A stretch of DNA of 64,000 bases from positions 15,555,405-15,619,404 of the forward strand of contig CM119266.1 of the NCBI GenBank assembly GCA_051294375.1, given 5' to 3'. The notes under the pieces are model-generated. The model saw only the letters and a program-made list of their open reading frames with translations, was not told the DNA's origin and made no database searches. The translations under genes and the position numbers were made by a program. Origin of the DNA: Paraspadella gotoi (Eukaryota; Chaetognatha). Shown piece after piece: positions 1 to 11,702 of the stretch. Within the stretch, counting starts at the first letter, position 1. Each line of letters opens with the position of its first letter.

Positions 1-736
1 CTTTATGGGGACCAGCTGGAGTTACATGTGCGTGATGATCTCGCTCCTGGCCGGTCGAGTGGATCTTGCGACGACCTTGTGGAGCTGGGGGCTCTGCAAT
101 CTCGTCGTTGCCGTCCCCCTCTCGCTCCACTTCCGAGAGTCGCCTTTGGGCCCCGCCAAACTCGAGACGAGATGGCGCTGTCAGCTGTTTGTCTTGGCGG
201 CAATGGAGATCTTGACGAAGGTGAGAAATGAGTATGAGTCTGAAGTGAGGAGAAGGCCCAGGGGGTCTTGGAGATTTTTTTCTCCAGTTGCCTGAGCTTT
301 CCAGAACTTGTAATCCGGCGGTAGGCATTAAAGCGTAGCAAAAATATTAAAATAAAGTAGAATCAAAAATTGAATATTTTTTTATTTTAATTTTTATACA
401 TATTTATACCTAGTACTCACCATAGAAAATGTCAAAGTTTTAAAATGGTTATTTCTTATTTTTAAAAGCAGATTCGAATTTCTAACGAAAAGTTGATAAA
501 AATTATATATCAATGTTCTTTAGTCTTTAGTCAATGATCTGCAACTTTCACTAGTAGGCATAATATCAGTGGTTTTACCGGCCTCTAACCGTTCAGACCA
601 GGGCTGGAACTCCGAACAATTGGGTTCTGAGATGAAGCGTTATGGCACAGTCAGATGGAAAAGGCTTTTCCGGCTCTCTTTTTCCAGAGCGTCCATTTCT
701 GTTCCTCTATTGCTTTAAAATTTAAATTAAAAAAAT

Positions 737-791
<55 letters not shown>

Positions 792-1518
792 CCAGGTGCT
801 CACTGCCGCGATCCTGACAGGCAGCCCCATTGGCGACGCCGCCTCCCTCTGGAACTTAAGCGTCATCTTCTCCATGCTCATCCAAGCGGCGCTGTTACGC
901 CGGGCGCCGGGCGTCGTTCAAATCGGCGCCGTCGTCGTCACCCTCGTCGGCATCGTCCTTATCCAAAAGCCGAGCTTCATCTTCGCCGGCTACGAAGTGG
1001 AACGCATCGCCGCAAGATTCCCCCATAGAAAATACTACTACATCTTGGCCTTAAGCGAGGCCCTTCCCTACGCCCTCATGTTCGTCCTCTCCGAACATCT
1101 CCAGCTCCGTGGTGTCCACTGGAGCGTTTTTTATCTCAACAACGCCGTGGGGCTGCTGGTATCGGCTGCGGCGACGACGCTGGCTGCACCGTCGCGCCAT
1201 CTCGCTTTCCTCGCTTCGTTGACGGCTCAAGAGGCGGTGGAGTATCTCTTCGTCGGGGTCTTCGATCTGCTCGCCCACTCTTGCCTCTTCGTCGCAGTGC
1301 AGCACATCAGGTCCGAGGTGGTCGCAGTCTTCGCCACGCTCGAGATCCCATTCTCGTATCTGTTGGGCTTCGTTTTCTTGGGTCAGCGACCCGAGGCGTT
1401 GGGCATCACGGGGTCCACCTTGATCTTTGGAGCATTGATCACTCTTTCTATTTCCAAGAGAATAGGGGAGAAAGAGAAGGAGGAAGAAAATAAAAAGTTG
1501 ATGGATGGAAAAGAATAG
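1..1518 (+). CDS. EamA / SLC35G-like drug-metabolite transporter, 3' part
   Basis: Two exons are visible, 1-220 (incomplete at the window edge) and 796-1518 with stop TAG at 1516-1518. The first ends AAG|GTGAG in phase 0 and the second begins after CCGCCAG in phase 0, giving about 312 residues. The protein is a chain of hydrophobic helices. The second exon carries an EamA-type stretch, GSPIGDAASLWNLSVIFSML followed by GIVLIQKPSFIFAGYE, which resembles the SLC35G group of the drug/metabolite transporter superfamily. A second EamA-like half ends in VFLGQRPEALGITGSTLIFG. The C-terminus is short, charged and probably cytosolic (KEKEEENKKLMDGKE). Family members usually have ten membrane helices and about 350 residues, so only the first exon or exons are missing. 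The substrate cannot be told. The (TC)n microsatellite at 737-790 forms the polypyrimidine tract of the acceptor. Confidence 0.8.
737..790 (+). repeat. (TC)n microsatellite in polypyrimidine tract
   Basis: Nearly pure CT dinucleotides run directly into the CCGCCAG acceptor of the transporter's second exon. The repeat therefore serves as the polypyrimidine tract. Confidence 0.9.
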
Positions 1519-1561
1519 AAAAAGTTATTTTGAATTCCGTTTACATATTTGTAATATTTAT

Positions 1562-1567
1562 AATAAA
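1562..1567 (+). promoter_or_regulatory. Poly(A) signal AATAAA of the transporter gene
   Basis: AATAAA lies 44 bases after the stop codon in an AT-rich stretch. It is the first canonical hexamer downstream of the gene. Confidence 0.55.
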
Positions 1568-2123
1568 TAATATATAATATATTCGTAATATAAGATATAA
1601 TGGCGATGTCATGCCTTTTGTCTGAAATTTGGTCTTGTTTTTTTTAATTATTTTTATCCAGTTATTGACTTTCTCCCATTAGGAGCTTTTCTTTTATTTC
1701 TTATTAAAAGCATTTTTTTTTCAGATTCCTATTGACTTTTAAGTTTGATGTTTGGTCTGTACCCAACTTTTTCACTTATATCTCTTTGTACAAAACATTT
1801 TTTTAACATTACTTTTTTAAAGGGTTGTAAAAATAAAGACTAAAACATTTTTAGTATTATCACCAGAAGTCCTGGTTGGTTTTATAACACAAAATAATAT
1901 TCATATTAAAGTATTGATGCTCGTGGCAGTATATAGGCGTGAACATAAAGGAGAAATAAAACTAGACGTCCAAAGGCTGTAGATTCAATATCAGAGTCTT
2001 ACTTTGCTCAGTACAGTATGTTGACTGAAGTGTTGTTGAGGGAAAGAACATGACGAAAATTATGAAAATTATGAAAGCGATGAAGAAACCTGAAAGCGGG
2101 AATATCCTGTTTTTTTTTTTAAA

Positions 2124-2310
2124 TTAGGTTAAGGGTTAGGGACATTGAATTGGTTAGGGATAGGAATATGGCAAAAGATTTGGTTATAATTTTGGTTAGA
2201 TGTTAAGGTTAGGGATTAGGGTAAGGGATTAGGGATTAAAATTAGGTAAAATATTAGGTTAAACTATTGGAGAAAGATTAGAGGAAGAAATTAGGGTTAA
2301 AAGTTAAAAG
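2124..2310 (+). repeat. Degenerate telomere-like GGTTAGG/TTAGGG tract
   Basis: GGTTAGGG, ATTAGGG and TTAGGT motifs recur irregularly over about 190 bases, without a strict unit length. It resembles interstitial telomere-like DNA (the arthropod telomere unit is TTAGG) or a decayed satellite. The C-rich complement of the same motif occurs at 8370-8452. Confidence 0.6.
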
Positions 2311-2731
2311 ATTAAAAGTGCCTATTTTATTTTTAATTTTCGATTAGTGAATTATTCATACGGAGTAACAGTCGAGTTCCATCCCTAGAAAGCGATTGTC
2401 CATTTTTTGTTTCTTTTTCTCTTCAAAGTCAAGAATAAAGCCTCGGGGTTTTCCGCTTGAATCGTATCCGTCGAGACTTCGGCGGAAATGAAGACAAAAA
2501 AAAACCGTTTGTAGAGATTAAAAAGAAAAAAAAGTATTAAACGCAGTCGAAGGAGTGGGGTGGTCTAGTAGGGGTGGTGTGGGGAAGAGGATTGGAGGAT
2601 AGATGTGTGGGGCCCACAATGTCATTTTAGGCTGAGGGTCGATGAGTACAGAGTAGCTTTTCAAATAGAGTTCGGTAGAAATAACTAGCTGAGGAAGTTA
2701 AATGAAGCAGTTCAGTGCAAAATGGTTAAGG

Positions 2732-2953
2732 TGTGGCAACAGAAACACGCGACCTCATCCGATCATCTCTCTCTCCCAATCACTGGCCGATCACCGGTCA
2801 CCACCACTCTCTACCGGCTGTCCTCAGCCGGTCTCTCTGTACAGTTTATTGTTATGGTTTTAGACTTAGCATTATTTGGAATTGATTTCTGTATTATTCG
2901 TTGGAGAATAAATCATTCTCGATCTGAACTTCGTCTCTTTAATAACTGCCACA
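2732..2953 (+). mobile_element. Gypsy-type LTR (222 bp), solo or truncated element
   Basis: The segment starts TGTGGCA and ends TGCCACA, a perfect 7-bp inverted repeat with the TG...CA ends of an LTR. It carries AATAAA at 2907-2912 in the expected position. Two bases after its end comes a primer-binding site matching tRNA-Trp. No partner LTR, gag or pol follows within the next kilobases, so the element is a 5' LTR remnant. The last 17 bases (2937-2953) recur at 3021-3037. Confidence 0.7.
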
Positions 2954-2955
2954 CG

Positions 2956-2973
2956 TGGTGAGCCCGACGTGAT
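2956..2973 (+). other. Retrotransposon primer-binding site (tRNA-Trp type)
   Basis: TGGTGAGCCCGACGTGAT differs by one base from the complement of the 3' end of eukaryotic tRNA-Trp, the primer used by the CsRn1 group of Ty3/Gypsy elements. It sits two bases downstream of the LTR end, as expected. Confidence 0.65.
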
Positions 2974-3399
2974 TTTCAACAACTTGGCGGCGCGCTGAGA
3001 CTTGGAATCGCCGTAAACAACTTTAATAACTGCCACAAAAGTTAAGTTAAAGTTCATTCAGAATGACTGCTGATTGAAAATCTCTTACAATAGATCTGCC
3101 CCTTTCCTTTCTGGACAACTGCCACGCTAATCGTAAAACGATCCGGTGTTCGGAGGGTGGTTCGCGTAGAAAGAACGTGGGTGGTCGATAAGAAGAGGGG
3201 TCGCGTCAATGATGGATTAGTCGCCAAGCAAATCGCCTCGCGATCAGTCCATTACGCATTAACAGCCATTGCAGACTTTTTCTTTCTTTTTTTTTTTCAA
3301 CACGAGGCGGTGCTCCTCCTTCGCTGTTAAGGATTTTTTTTCTACGTCGAACATCGTAGGATTTGCCAGAGCGAGTACTCCACTCTCATTATAATTTCG

Positions 3400-3460
<61 letters not shown>
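3400..3460 (+). repeat. (TC)n microsatellite
   Basis: CT dinucleotides with occasional TTT interruptions in the gene-free interval. Confidence 0.9.
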
Positions 3461-4851
3461 TCCCTCCCTGTGTCTTCCCCACCCACCTCCAATGTAAGCC
3501 CGGGAATCTTTGCGCCTAGGGCGGACTGACCGGCTTCGTCTTCTCGTCTGCTAATGTGTTTTGAATAAAAAAAAACGGAGAGGGAAAAAAAATTGTGCGG
3601 ACTTTTAAAGTTCGATGCTAGGAACGGTGACGATGGGCGACACGGACGGTCGGTTTCATCGTTTTTTAGCGTCTATAGGGTGCAAAACGCAAAGTGTGGT
3701 CAGCCAAGTCCTTCAGTTCGTATTATCGACCGGGTGACTAGATTTCTTACTTCAGAACGACCTTATTTAAATTTGCGATCACTTTTCCCTCGCTCTAGAA
3801 AGGACAGGTTTTGTCACGGCACGGGGGAAGTAAATAATACAATTTGCAATAGTTTATCAAGCGCCCTCGGTTATTGAGAAAATGCGGATTTCCGAGTTTC
3901 TCTATATTTTCTTTTTCAGCCGACGAAAGTAGTTTTAATTCCATTTTGTCTCGAGTCGCTCGATTATCGGTCTCCCACATCTCACATGCGTAGGAGCGGC
4001 AAGTAGGGGGGAGGACGAAGCCGGGGGCATGAAAGAGAGAGGGAGTTAACATGATCCCTGAATCCGGTTCCCACTCACAGAGAAAAGTTTTTTCGTCGTC
4101 TAGCGGAATAAAAAAAATAACATACTGAATCTCATTATTTTCCTTTCGAAACGCCGCCGCCGCCGCCGCCGACACTTTGGCTCATCGTTAACCAATTGCG
4201 TGGGGGGGAGAGTTTTAGCCAAGTTGCCTGGAAGACTTCGTATCAAGCGGCTTTATGAATAAGCCAGCCTCGTTTATTATTAAATAACGCGCCTTAAAAC
4301 TCGACCGTTTTCTCCTTCTCCCTCTGATGATTAATTCTTCGGGCGCGGTCGTTTTCGCCTCGCGCGCCCGCTGGCGGAAAACGGCGTAACGATTTCGTTA
4401 TGACTCGTGACAAATGATTTCCCGCGGAACAAAAGAATCCGGATGGAAAAAAAACTTTTAATGACAAAAAGCTAGCAATGACATAAGTGACATTCGTATG
4501 AACACTGAAATATATAAAAGGTAAAAATAAACGTATGAATACCAGAAAACACATTATTACATTCCGTTGAAACATTGCAAAGACCTCACTGACAAAAATT
4601 ATTTCATACTGACCTTGGTAATCCTCGATTAGTCAACGAAGGAAGAAAATCGCTCTTCCCCTTTTCTTCTATTGTCCTAGACTGAGAAGGCCTCGTCTTT
4701 TGTTTCCTCAATTCCTCGAACAATCAGCCTCTTCATCACCGACTGCCGGTCGGTCGTCTTCGTTAGCCCCGTGTTTATTCCGGATGACGATTTTTTTTTT
4801 CTAGAACGAGAATTAGATTGAGGCTTGATAAAACCCTAACTCGAAACCCTG

Positions 4852-5401
4852 CGAATGGTGGGTCCGGAGAAAAGCGAGAGTTTAACCTGGAGTCTTTCTA
4901 TACAAGCTTTCTCAGTGTAGGCGATTGGTGGGTCCGGAGAAGAGCGGGAGTTTAACCTGGAAGTCTCTCTATACAAGCTTTCTCAGTGTAGGCGATTGTG
5001 GGGTCGGAGAAGAGCGGGAGTTTAACCTGGAGGTCTCTCTATACAAGCTTTCTCAGTGTGGCGATTGGGTGGTTCCGGAGAAGAGCGGAGTTTAACCTGA
5101 GGTCTCTCTATACAAGCTTTCTCAGTGTAGGCGATTGGTGGGTCCGGAGAAGAGGGGAGTTTACCTGGAGTTCTCTATACAAGCTTTCTCAGTGTTGGCT
5201 ATTGGTGGGTCCGGAGAAGAGCGGGAGTTAACCTGGAGGTCTCTCTATACAAGCTTTCTCAGTGTGGCGATTGGTGGTCCGGAGAAGAGCGGGAGTTTAA
5301 CCTGGAGTCTCTCTATACAAGCTTTCTCAGTGTAGGCGATTGGTGGGTCCGGAGAAGAGCGGAGTTTAACCTGGAAGTCTCCTATACAAGCTTTCTCAGT
5401 G
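4852..5401 (+). repeat. Minisatellite, ~70-bp unit, about 8 copies
   Basis: Each unit contains TCCGGAGAAGAGCGGGAGTT, then TTTAACCTGG, then CTATACAAGCTTTCTCAGTG and GGCGATTGGTGGG. Copies begin near 4862, 4932, 5003, 5074, 5141, 5209, 5278 and 5348. They differ mainly by single-base indels (for example GGGTCGGAG against GGTTCCGGAG). That pattern looks more like sequencing or assembly noise than ordinary divergence. The array ends 227 bases before the first visible CadN exon. Confidence 0.9.
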
Positions 5402-5627
5402 CGCCCCCTTTAAATACAGCCCCCTCCATGTTCTGACTCGATCGCTTCTCGTCTTTGCGATGCATAAATTCAATTCCCGTCGCGCGATTCGACGGAAAAA
5501 ACAAAGAAGGAGATTCTCTCTCTCTCCTTTTCCGTTTTGTTTATTTGTTTCTTTCCTTTTATTTATTCATGGGTCTCAATTTCTCCCTTTCCTTTCCTCC
5601 CTTCCTCCCTACATCTCCTTCCCTCAG

Positions 5628-8600
5628 GTCTCTGTACGTTCACAGTGAGGATCGGCGACAGGAACGACAACGATCCAATTTTTCAGAAGACGAAATACGA
5701 CGTCGCCATCAAACAGGTAAACAACCACGACGGGTGGGGAAACTATAATTTAAAAAAAAAAAATAAAAAAAGTTGTCGACGACGGTGAAATTCTTCGTTA
5801 TCATCTGCAGTAAGAGTGATAGAGATAAAATAAACGACACACAGAAAAGGAAAGGTTTTTCATTTTTACGATTGGCGTAATGAGTAAGAGATTCCAGTTG
5901 ATTTTTGAGATGAGAATTTTTCACGTAATAAAATAGAAAACGAAAAAGAGATGGAGAAAAAACCCAGATAAATTACTGACAAGTACCGTCCCAAAAACAC
6001 GCCTGTTCCCGACGAATAAATTCTATCAAAAAATTGATGCGAACATTCTCGGCGAAGGCGGTGGCGCGTCTTTGTAAGCGAGCTTCTACGCGTCCGGAGT
6101 CAGTGGATGGTTTCAGTCGGGACACCAACCGGTCGCTTTGGTCGATCGACGACTATGTCCGCCCGACTCTCCCCCTTTACTGGGAACGCCTATTCCCGTT
6201 ATCGGTGGAAGTCGAGGTCGCCTTGGAGGCTGTGGTCGTCACTTCCGCCAGAACGCGGCGACCTCCCCTCCGGCCTCTGAGGCGGCCCACCCAGCGATGC
6301 CATTCTCGTCGCTGGTCGGGGCGAGACCGCCCGGTTGCCCGTACCTGGCTCCCTTTTGCTGATATTTTTTTTAATATTTATTGTGTAACTAAAATGGGAT
6401 TTCGCCGATGGTGGGGTTCGTTCCTTTTTTTATAAGTTTGATAATGAGTTTATAAAAAAATATTTTTTATCATCATATGGCCAAACGGAACTAGTCAAAG
6501 AATTAGTTAAGAAATATTTTTTAATCAAATTCATATGACGATATGTTTGAAATCCACCACCCACTCCGCTCTCAAGGACACGCCGGTGCACACCTCAGTG
6601 CTCCGCGTGGCAGCTTACGACAGAGACATCGGCCAAAACTCTGAAGTCATCTACTCATTGCGGGATCAGTCGGGATTCTTTTCGATCAACAATAAAACCG
6701 GATGGATTTACGTCAAAGCACCCATATATGGAGTAAGTTTAGTCTTATTTAATTTTTAAGTGATTCATTCGTCGTTTCATTGATTCGTTTATTCATTTAG
6801 AGTGCTATCCTCAATTCCTCATCGTCAATTTTTATTGATTGTGATCTTTTACGTTTTTTTTTTAGTTTTCCCCATTTTCATTTTTTTTAAATTTTTTTTC
6901 CGGGTAATCTTCTATTTATTATGCGTTCGGCTTAATCTTTTTCTACTTGGCTATTCTGCGACAGGCTTTAATAAAAGGATCTTTTGTGTTAACAGTTAAA
7001 CGGATGAAAAGAATTAAAAAGATAAAAACTGATTCAATATTCTCATCTCGACCGACGTTATGATCATATAGCTCATCGTGAGCTCGATAATAAAACTTTT
7101 TTTTTATTGAGAGACTGAAAAAAAAAAATTACAAGCGCATTTCACAGTTTTGTTTAAAAAATTTAAAGTTACGTTATCGTACGACGGAATCGAAAAATGA
7201 TTAAAATATTTAACTGAAAAGATTTGAAGGTAACAACTTAACCATATTATATAAACTTTAAGCATTGATGATTCATCATTGATGAAGGCTAACATGTCCA
7301 AAATTTAGTAAAAACGTTGTTGTAAAAAATAATAAACTTATTTTACGTTTTTTTAATATCAAACTCAAGGAAAGAAACAATCAAAACCAAGCAAAAAAGT
7401 AATAAAAGAAAAGAGAAAAAAAGATTCATATCTGAATCAAATTCGGTCGGTCGATCACGAGAGGAGAGCTCCGCTGGGCGTTCGTCTCAATCATAGAGAC
7501 TCAATGCTGTTCGTTCCCGGCCTCTCTTTCTCCGCCTCATTCGACCCCCCCCCCCTCCCCATATCCAATCCTCATTAACCCCTCGTTTTTACCCTTAGCT
7601 TTCTTGTATATCCCCCTTGAAGGGTTTGTTTGTCGTTCCATCACAAGACCACGAGACATCAGCTTGTCATCTCACATTTTTTCCCCGGCGTCTTAAAAGG
7701 GAATTTTTTTTTTTTTTTTTTTTTGATTCCAGTGTTCTTCCATTATTTTGAAACTAACGACATTTTTTTTTTGGTCTATTTTCGAGTTTACACCCAAAGT
7801 CATTTTTTTTACTTAAAGCGAGATGACGTTCGCTTTATCTTACCACCTTTTTTTCGATGTCATATTTCTTATTTAATACACGAATTTCAGTTCTCCACTT
7901 ATTTGTTTTTGGTTATAATACAAAAAATTACAATCTCCACTCATTTGTTTCGTCTATTTCTCCCTCCAACTACAATAAAAAAAAAAAGTTTCAGTTTAAA
8001 AAAAAAACACTTTGTTTCTCTTTGGAAACGCCCTTACCCTCTCTCCCAAACACTCAGTCCTCCCTCTTTCTTTCTTCCAAATCTGTACGATCCACACGTC
8101 CTTTTGTTTATCCCGTCCTTCCAGACTGCGAGAGCCAAGATGACAGCGATTGCGACGGACAAAGGGAACCCGCCTCGATCGCGATCAGTGGACGTGGAGA
8201 TCGAAATCACCGGAACTACCAACCAACCGCCCGCTTGGAAAACAGTGAGTTCGAGAGGGGAAGGGAAGAGCCAATCGAGATTTCATTTCGCCGACCGCGG
8301 TTATAGAGAATTTTGAAAAACTACTTAAAAATACTTATTTTTAAAGAAAAATTTAAAAAAAATATTACCAAATAACCCTAACCCTAAACTCACTTAACCC
8401 TAACCACCCCTAACTCTAAACTACCCCAAAACCACCCTTAACCCTAACCCCTCCATAACCGCGGTCGGCGAAAGTAAAAGTAACCCAATATCATTATATT
8501 CACAATTCTTGCTATGTATTATTGAGAAAACAGATTTCTTCTGAGCTCCACCAATTTTTCACTGCTACTAAACTCACAAATGTTGCTAATATAAACGACA

Positions 8601-11600
8601 ACCTCTAATACTAATACTTTTCGATCCCTCTCTCGTAGGCGTATCCTGTGCGAAAGGTTGATGAAAACGTGACGGTCGACACGGTGCTGATCTCGGTGGA
8701 GGCGACGTCCCCGCAGGGAGATCGCATCATCTACGACATCGATGAGCAAAGCAATCAGGTCCCCCCTTGTCGTTGTCGTTGTTGTTGTTGTTTTTTCTTG
8801 TCTTTATTGCTTAGGAGAGGAGCGGCGAGGAGGAACGGCCGATTGGGTAAAAGAAGAAAATAATCAAAAAAGAAAGAAGAAAAAAAAGAAAAGGGAAATT
8901 AAAAAGCGTATGAGTCAGCGAGGGAGAAAATAAAAAAAAAATGGAAAAACAAATAAAGAATCGGAAAAACTAACTATAAAAAAGGAAGAAAATTAAAAGC
9001 GATAAAAAAGGGGAAGGCGTTGATAAAAATGCCGCAATCTTCGATCAAGCTGTTTACTTTCGTTCTCCGGCCCCCCGCCCCCCGCCCACTGGTCCCATCT
9101 CTTCCCTTTTCTCTCTCGATTCCCTCTACAGGAAGGCAAGTTCCAGATAGACCCAAACACTGGGGATCTGCGCCTATTTAAGCCTTTGGACTATGAGAAG
9201 ACAAAGGCCTATGAGCTGACTCTGGTTGCTGAAAATGCGGCGAAAGTCGCACTCAAGGCTTACACCACGCTTCGCATACAGATTCAGGACGTTAATGACG
9301 AACCACCGTTATTCTCCCTCACACGGTGAGTCCAATGCTTCATCGGTTTTGTTTGTATTGTTTCGTGATGATTGTTGATGATTGGAGAAGCAACGAAACT
9401 CATCTGAGTTTGTTTTTAGTGAAGTTGAGCGAAAATAGACCTTGCTAAGTAAACCGCAATGGCAAAGTTTAAGTGCGACTGACAAACTGCGCCATTTTTT
9501 TTCTTCTGTTGTTGTTTTTTTTTTCTCGCAGTGTGAGCAAGTTTCCGCTTTACGTTAACCGCTTCTCGCTTCCTTTAACTAACCTTCTTCCCACCTACTT
9601 CCCGCTCCCAGCTTACCGCTTCATACTTCCCTAACTCTTCCCTCTTTCCCTTTCCTGCTCCCAGATTCCCGTTTCCCGCTTCCTACTTCCCTAACTATTT
9701 ACCTCCTTTTCCTACTTATCGCTTCCCGCTCCCTTTTTTCCCAATTTCCCCTTCCCTTTTCCATTTCATTTCCCCCCCTTCCGTAATTCCCTCTTCCCCA
9801 TCCCACCTTCCACTTCCCCGAAACCCTCTTCTCCCCCCTCTTCTCCCCCCTCACGCGACGCTAATGACGAACGTCAGTGATTCTTCCCCACGCTGTAGCG
9901 ACGCGCCCCGTTTGTTTTATACGCGCCGTTAAAAGTCCCTTTGACGCTAACGAGTTCATTGAAAGGAATTACGGTTATGACAAAGACGGAAGAGTGCGAC
10001 AACAGTTTGACGGATTTCTATTTCTTTCACGACCAAGTTAAATATATGGAGGCGTTCTCCTAAGGGTTCATATTTTATAATTGTTCGCTGAAAGACTGGA
10101 AAATACAAAATGAAATGAAGAGAGGTAGAAATTTTAGAATGGATTCTTATTCGCTCATCTTTTTTGCAGGTACCCAGCCAGTGTCCCCGAAAATGCCAAC
10201 CCGGGAACCTCCGTGTACACTGTGCGGGCGAATGATGCTGATGAAACGCCACCTAACAACAAGATCAGATATACTCTTCAGAAAGGTAACCTCGTTATGT
10301 TTTCTTGAGCGGCAATTTTAAAATTCGAAGCGTCTTTGACCAAGTTTTTTCGCCTCATCAAAATCTATGACTTTGCAGATCCATCGACCGAGGATTGGAA
10401 GCATTTTCGAATCAATCCTAACACTGGAGAGATCACCACCCTCAAGACTTTCGATCGAGAACACAAGTCTTTCTATTTAGTGCAGGTAAGAAATAACTTT
10501 AATAAAATTACGTGTAGAACCTAAAGTAAACTATATGGTGTCACGCTGTATTTGATAAATGCCGTCAACGTCACTATAACTATTGTCTCTTGTTGATCAA
10601 TAAATTTTCCTTTGCATATCTTAGCCAGACAGACAGACGAACGGAGCCAAACACGACGGAATATTTACCTTACTTTTTTTTTCCCCCTTGTTTTCCAGGT
10701 GGTAGCGGAAGATGGCGCTATATCAGCCCGTCCCCTGCACAAGCCTGTAGGAACTCCCAACAGGGACACGGCTGTTGTTTCCATCACGGTTTCCGACGTC
10801 AACGACAACGCCCCTTACTTCGAAAGCCCGCTCTACACGGCCGAGGTGTTCGAGAACGCCGAACCGGGCACGCCCGCCATCACCGTCGTCGCCAACGACA
10901 ACGACGAGAGTGAGTTTGTTTGGAAGGGGAAATAAATAAACGGAGAGAAGGGGGATTGTAGAAGGGAGAGGTGGAAGGAGTGAAAGGGAAGGAAAGAAAA
11001 GTGAGAAGAGAGGTTTCTTAGTTTAAACGACGTTGTTTCGATAGTCGTGGTTTTTGCTTGAATGATTCAGAGTCGGACATCTTCAGGAAGTCTGCGGAAT
11101 CGAGAGAGAAGATTTAAATATTCCTTTGAGGGGGAAGTCGATTGACATATTAAGAGAGTTTGAAATATTTGCGGGACAGGAGCGACAATTTGCCTTTGCA
11201 AAGTAAGTGATAAATCGTCGTCTTCGTCGTTGTCGTCGTCGTTGTCATCGAAGTCGACGGCCTCGGCGTCATGATCCGCTAAAAAAATAGTCGCCACGGT
11301 TGTTGTCAGTTCGAAGGTCCGAGATTAATGGGGCGGAAACGTTATTGTTCTTCGTCGACGCGTTTCGGCGAGATTCCAACTTGTTTCCTCTCCGACGCGA
11401 TTTCCTCGTTCCAAACTCGTTTTCGGCGCTTTTTTCACGCACATTATTTATCGAGTTTATAGGAGTTTCAGCTCATCGCCATCGTCGTTTTTCCTCATTC
11501 CTCTGACGGCGAACAGTTACAATTTGTAAAAACACAAGACTATCCGACTAAAAATTCTGTACTGTTATATGACATTTTAAAAATTAAAAATAATAAAAAT

Positions 11601-11624
11601 TGATGATGGATAGATTTCGAACTA

Positions 11625-11702
<78 letters not shown>

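Larger units (their letters stand above)
1519..5627. other. Gene-free interval between transporter and first visible CadN exon
   Basis: I found no exon here on either strand: no cadherin motif, no conserved domain and only short AT-rich ORFs. It contains a telomere-like tract, an LTR with primer-binding site, a (TC)n tract at 3400-3460 and a minisatellite, each listed separately. 3463-4850 shows nothing else that I can identify. Confidence 0.6.

Noticed and set aside
3-341. Minus-strand ORF of 112 codons opposite the transporter exon
   Set aside because: It is the antisense shadow of a GC-rich coding exon, with no domain and no splice partners.
4998-5335. Overlapping ORFs with a repeated LTWRSLYTSFLS-like unit
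   Set aside because: They are translations of the minisatellite. The frame shifts with its indels and there is no start context or domain.
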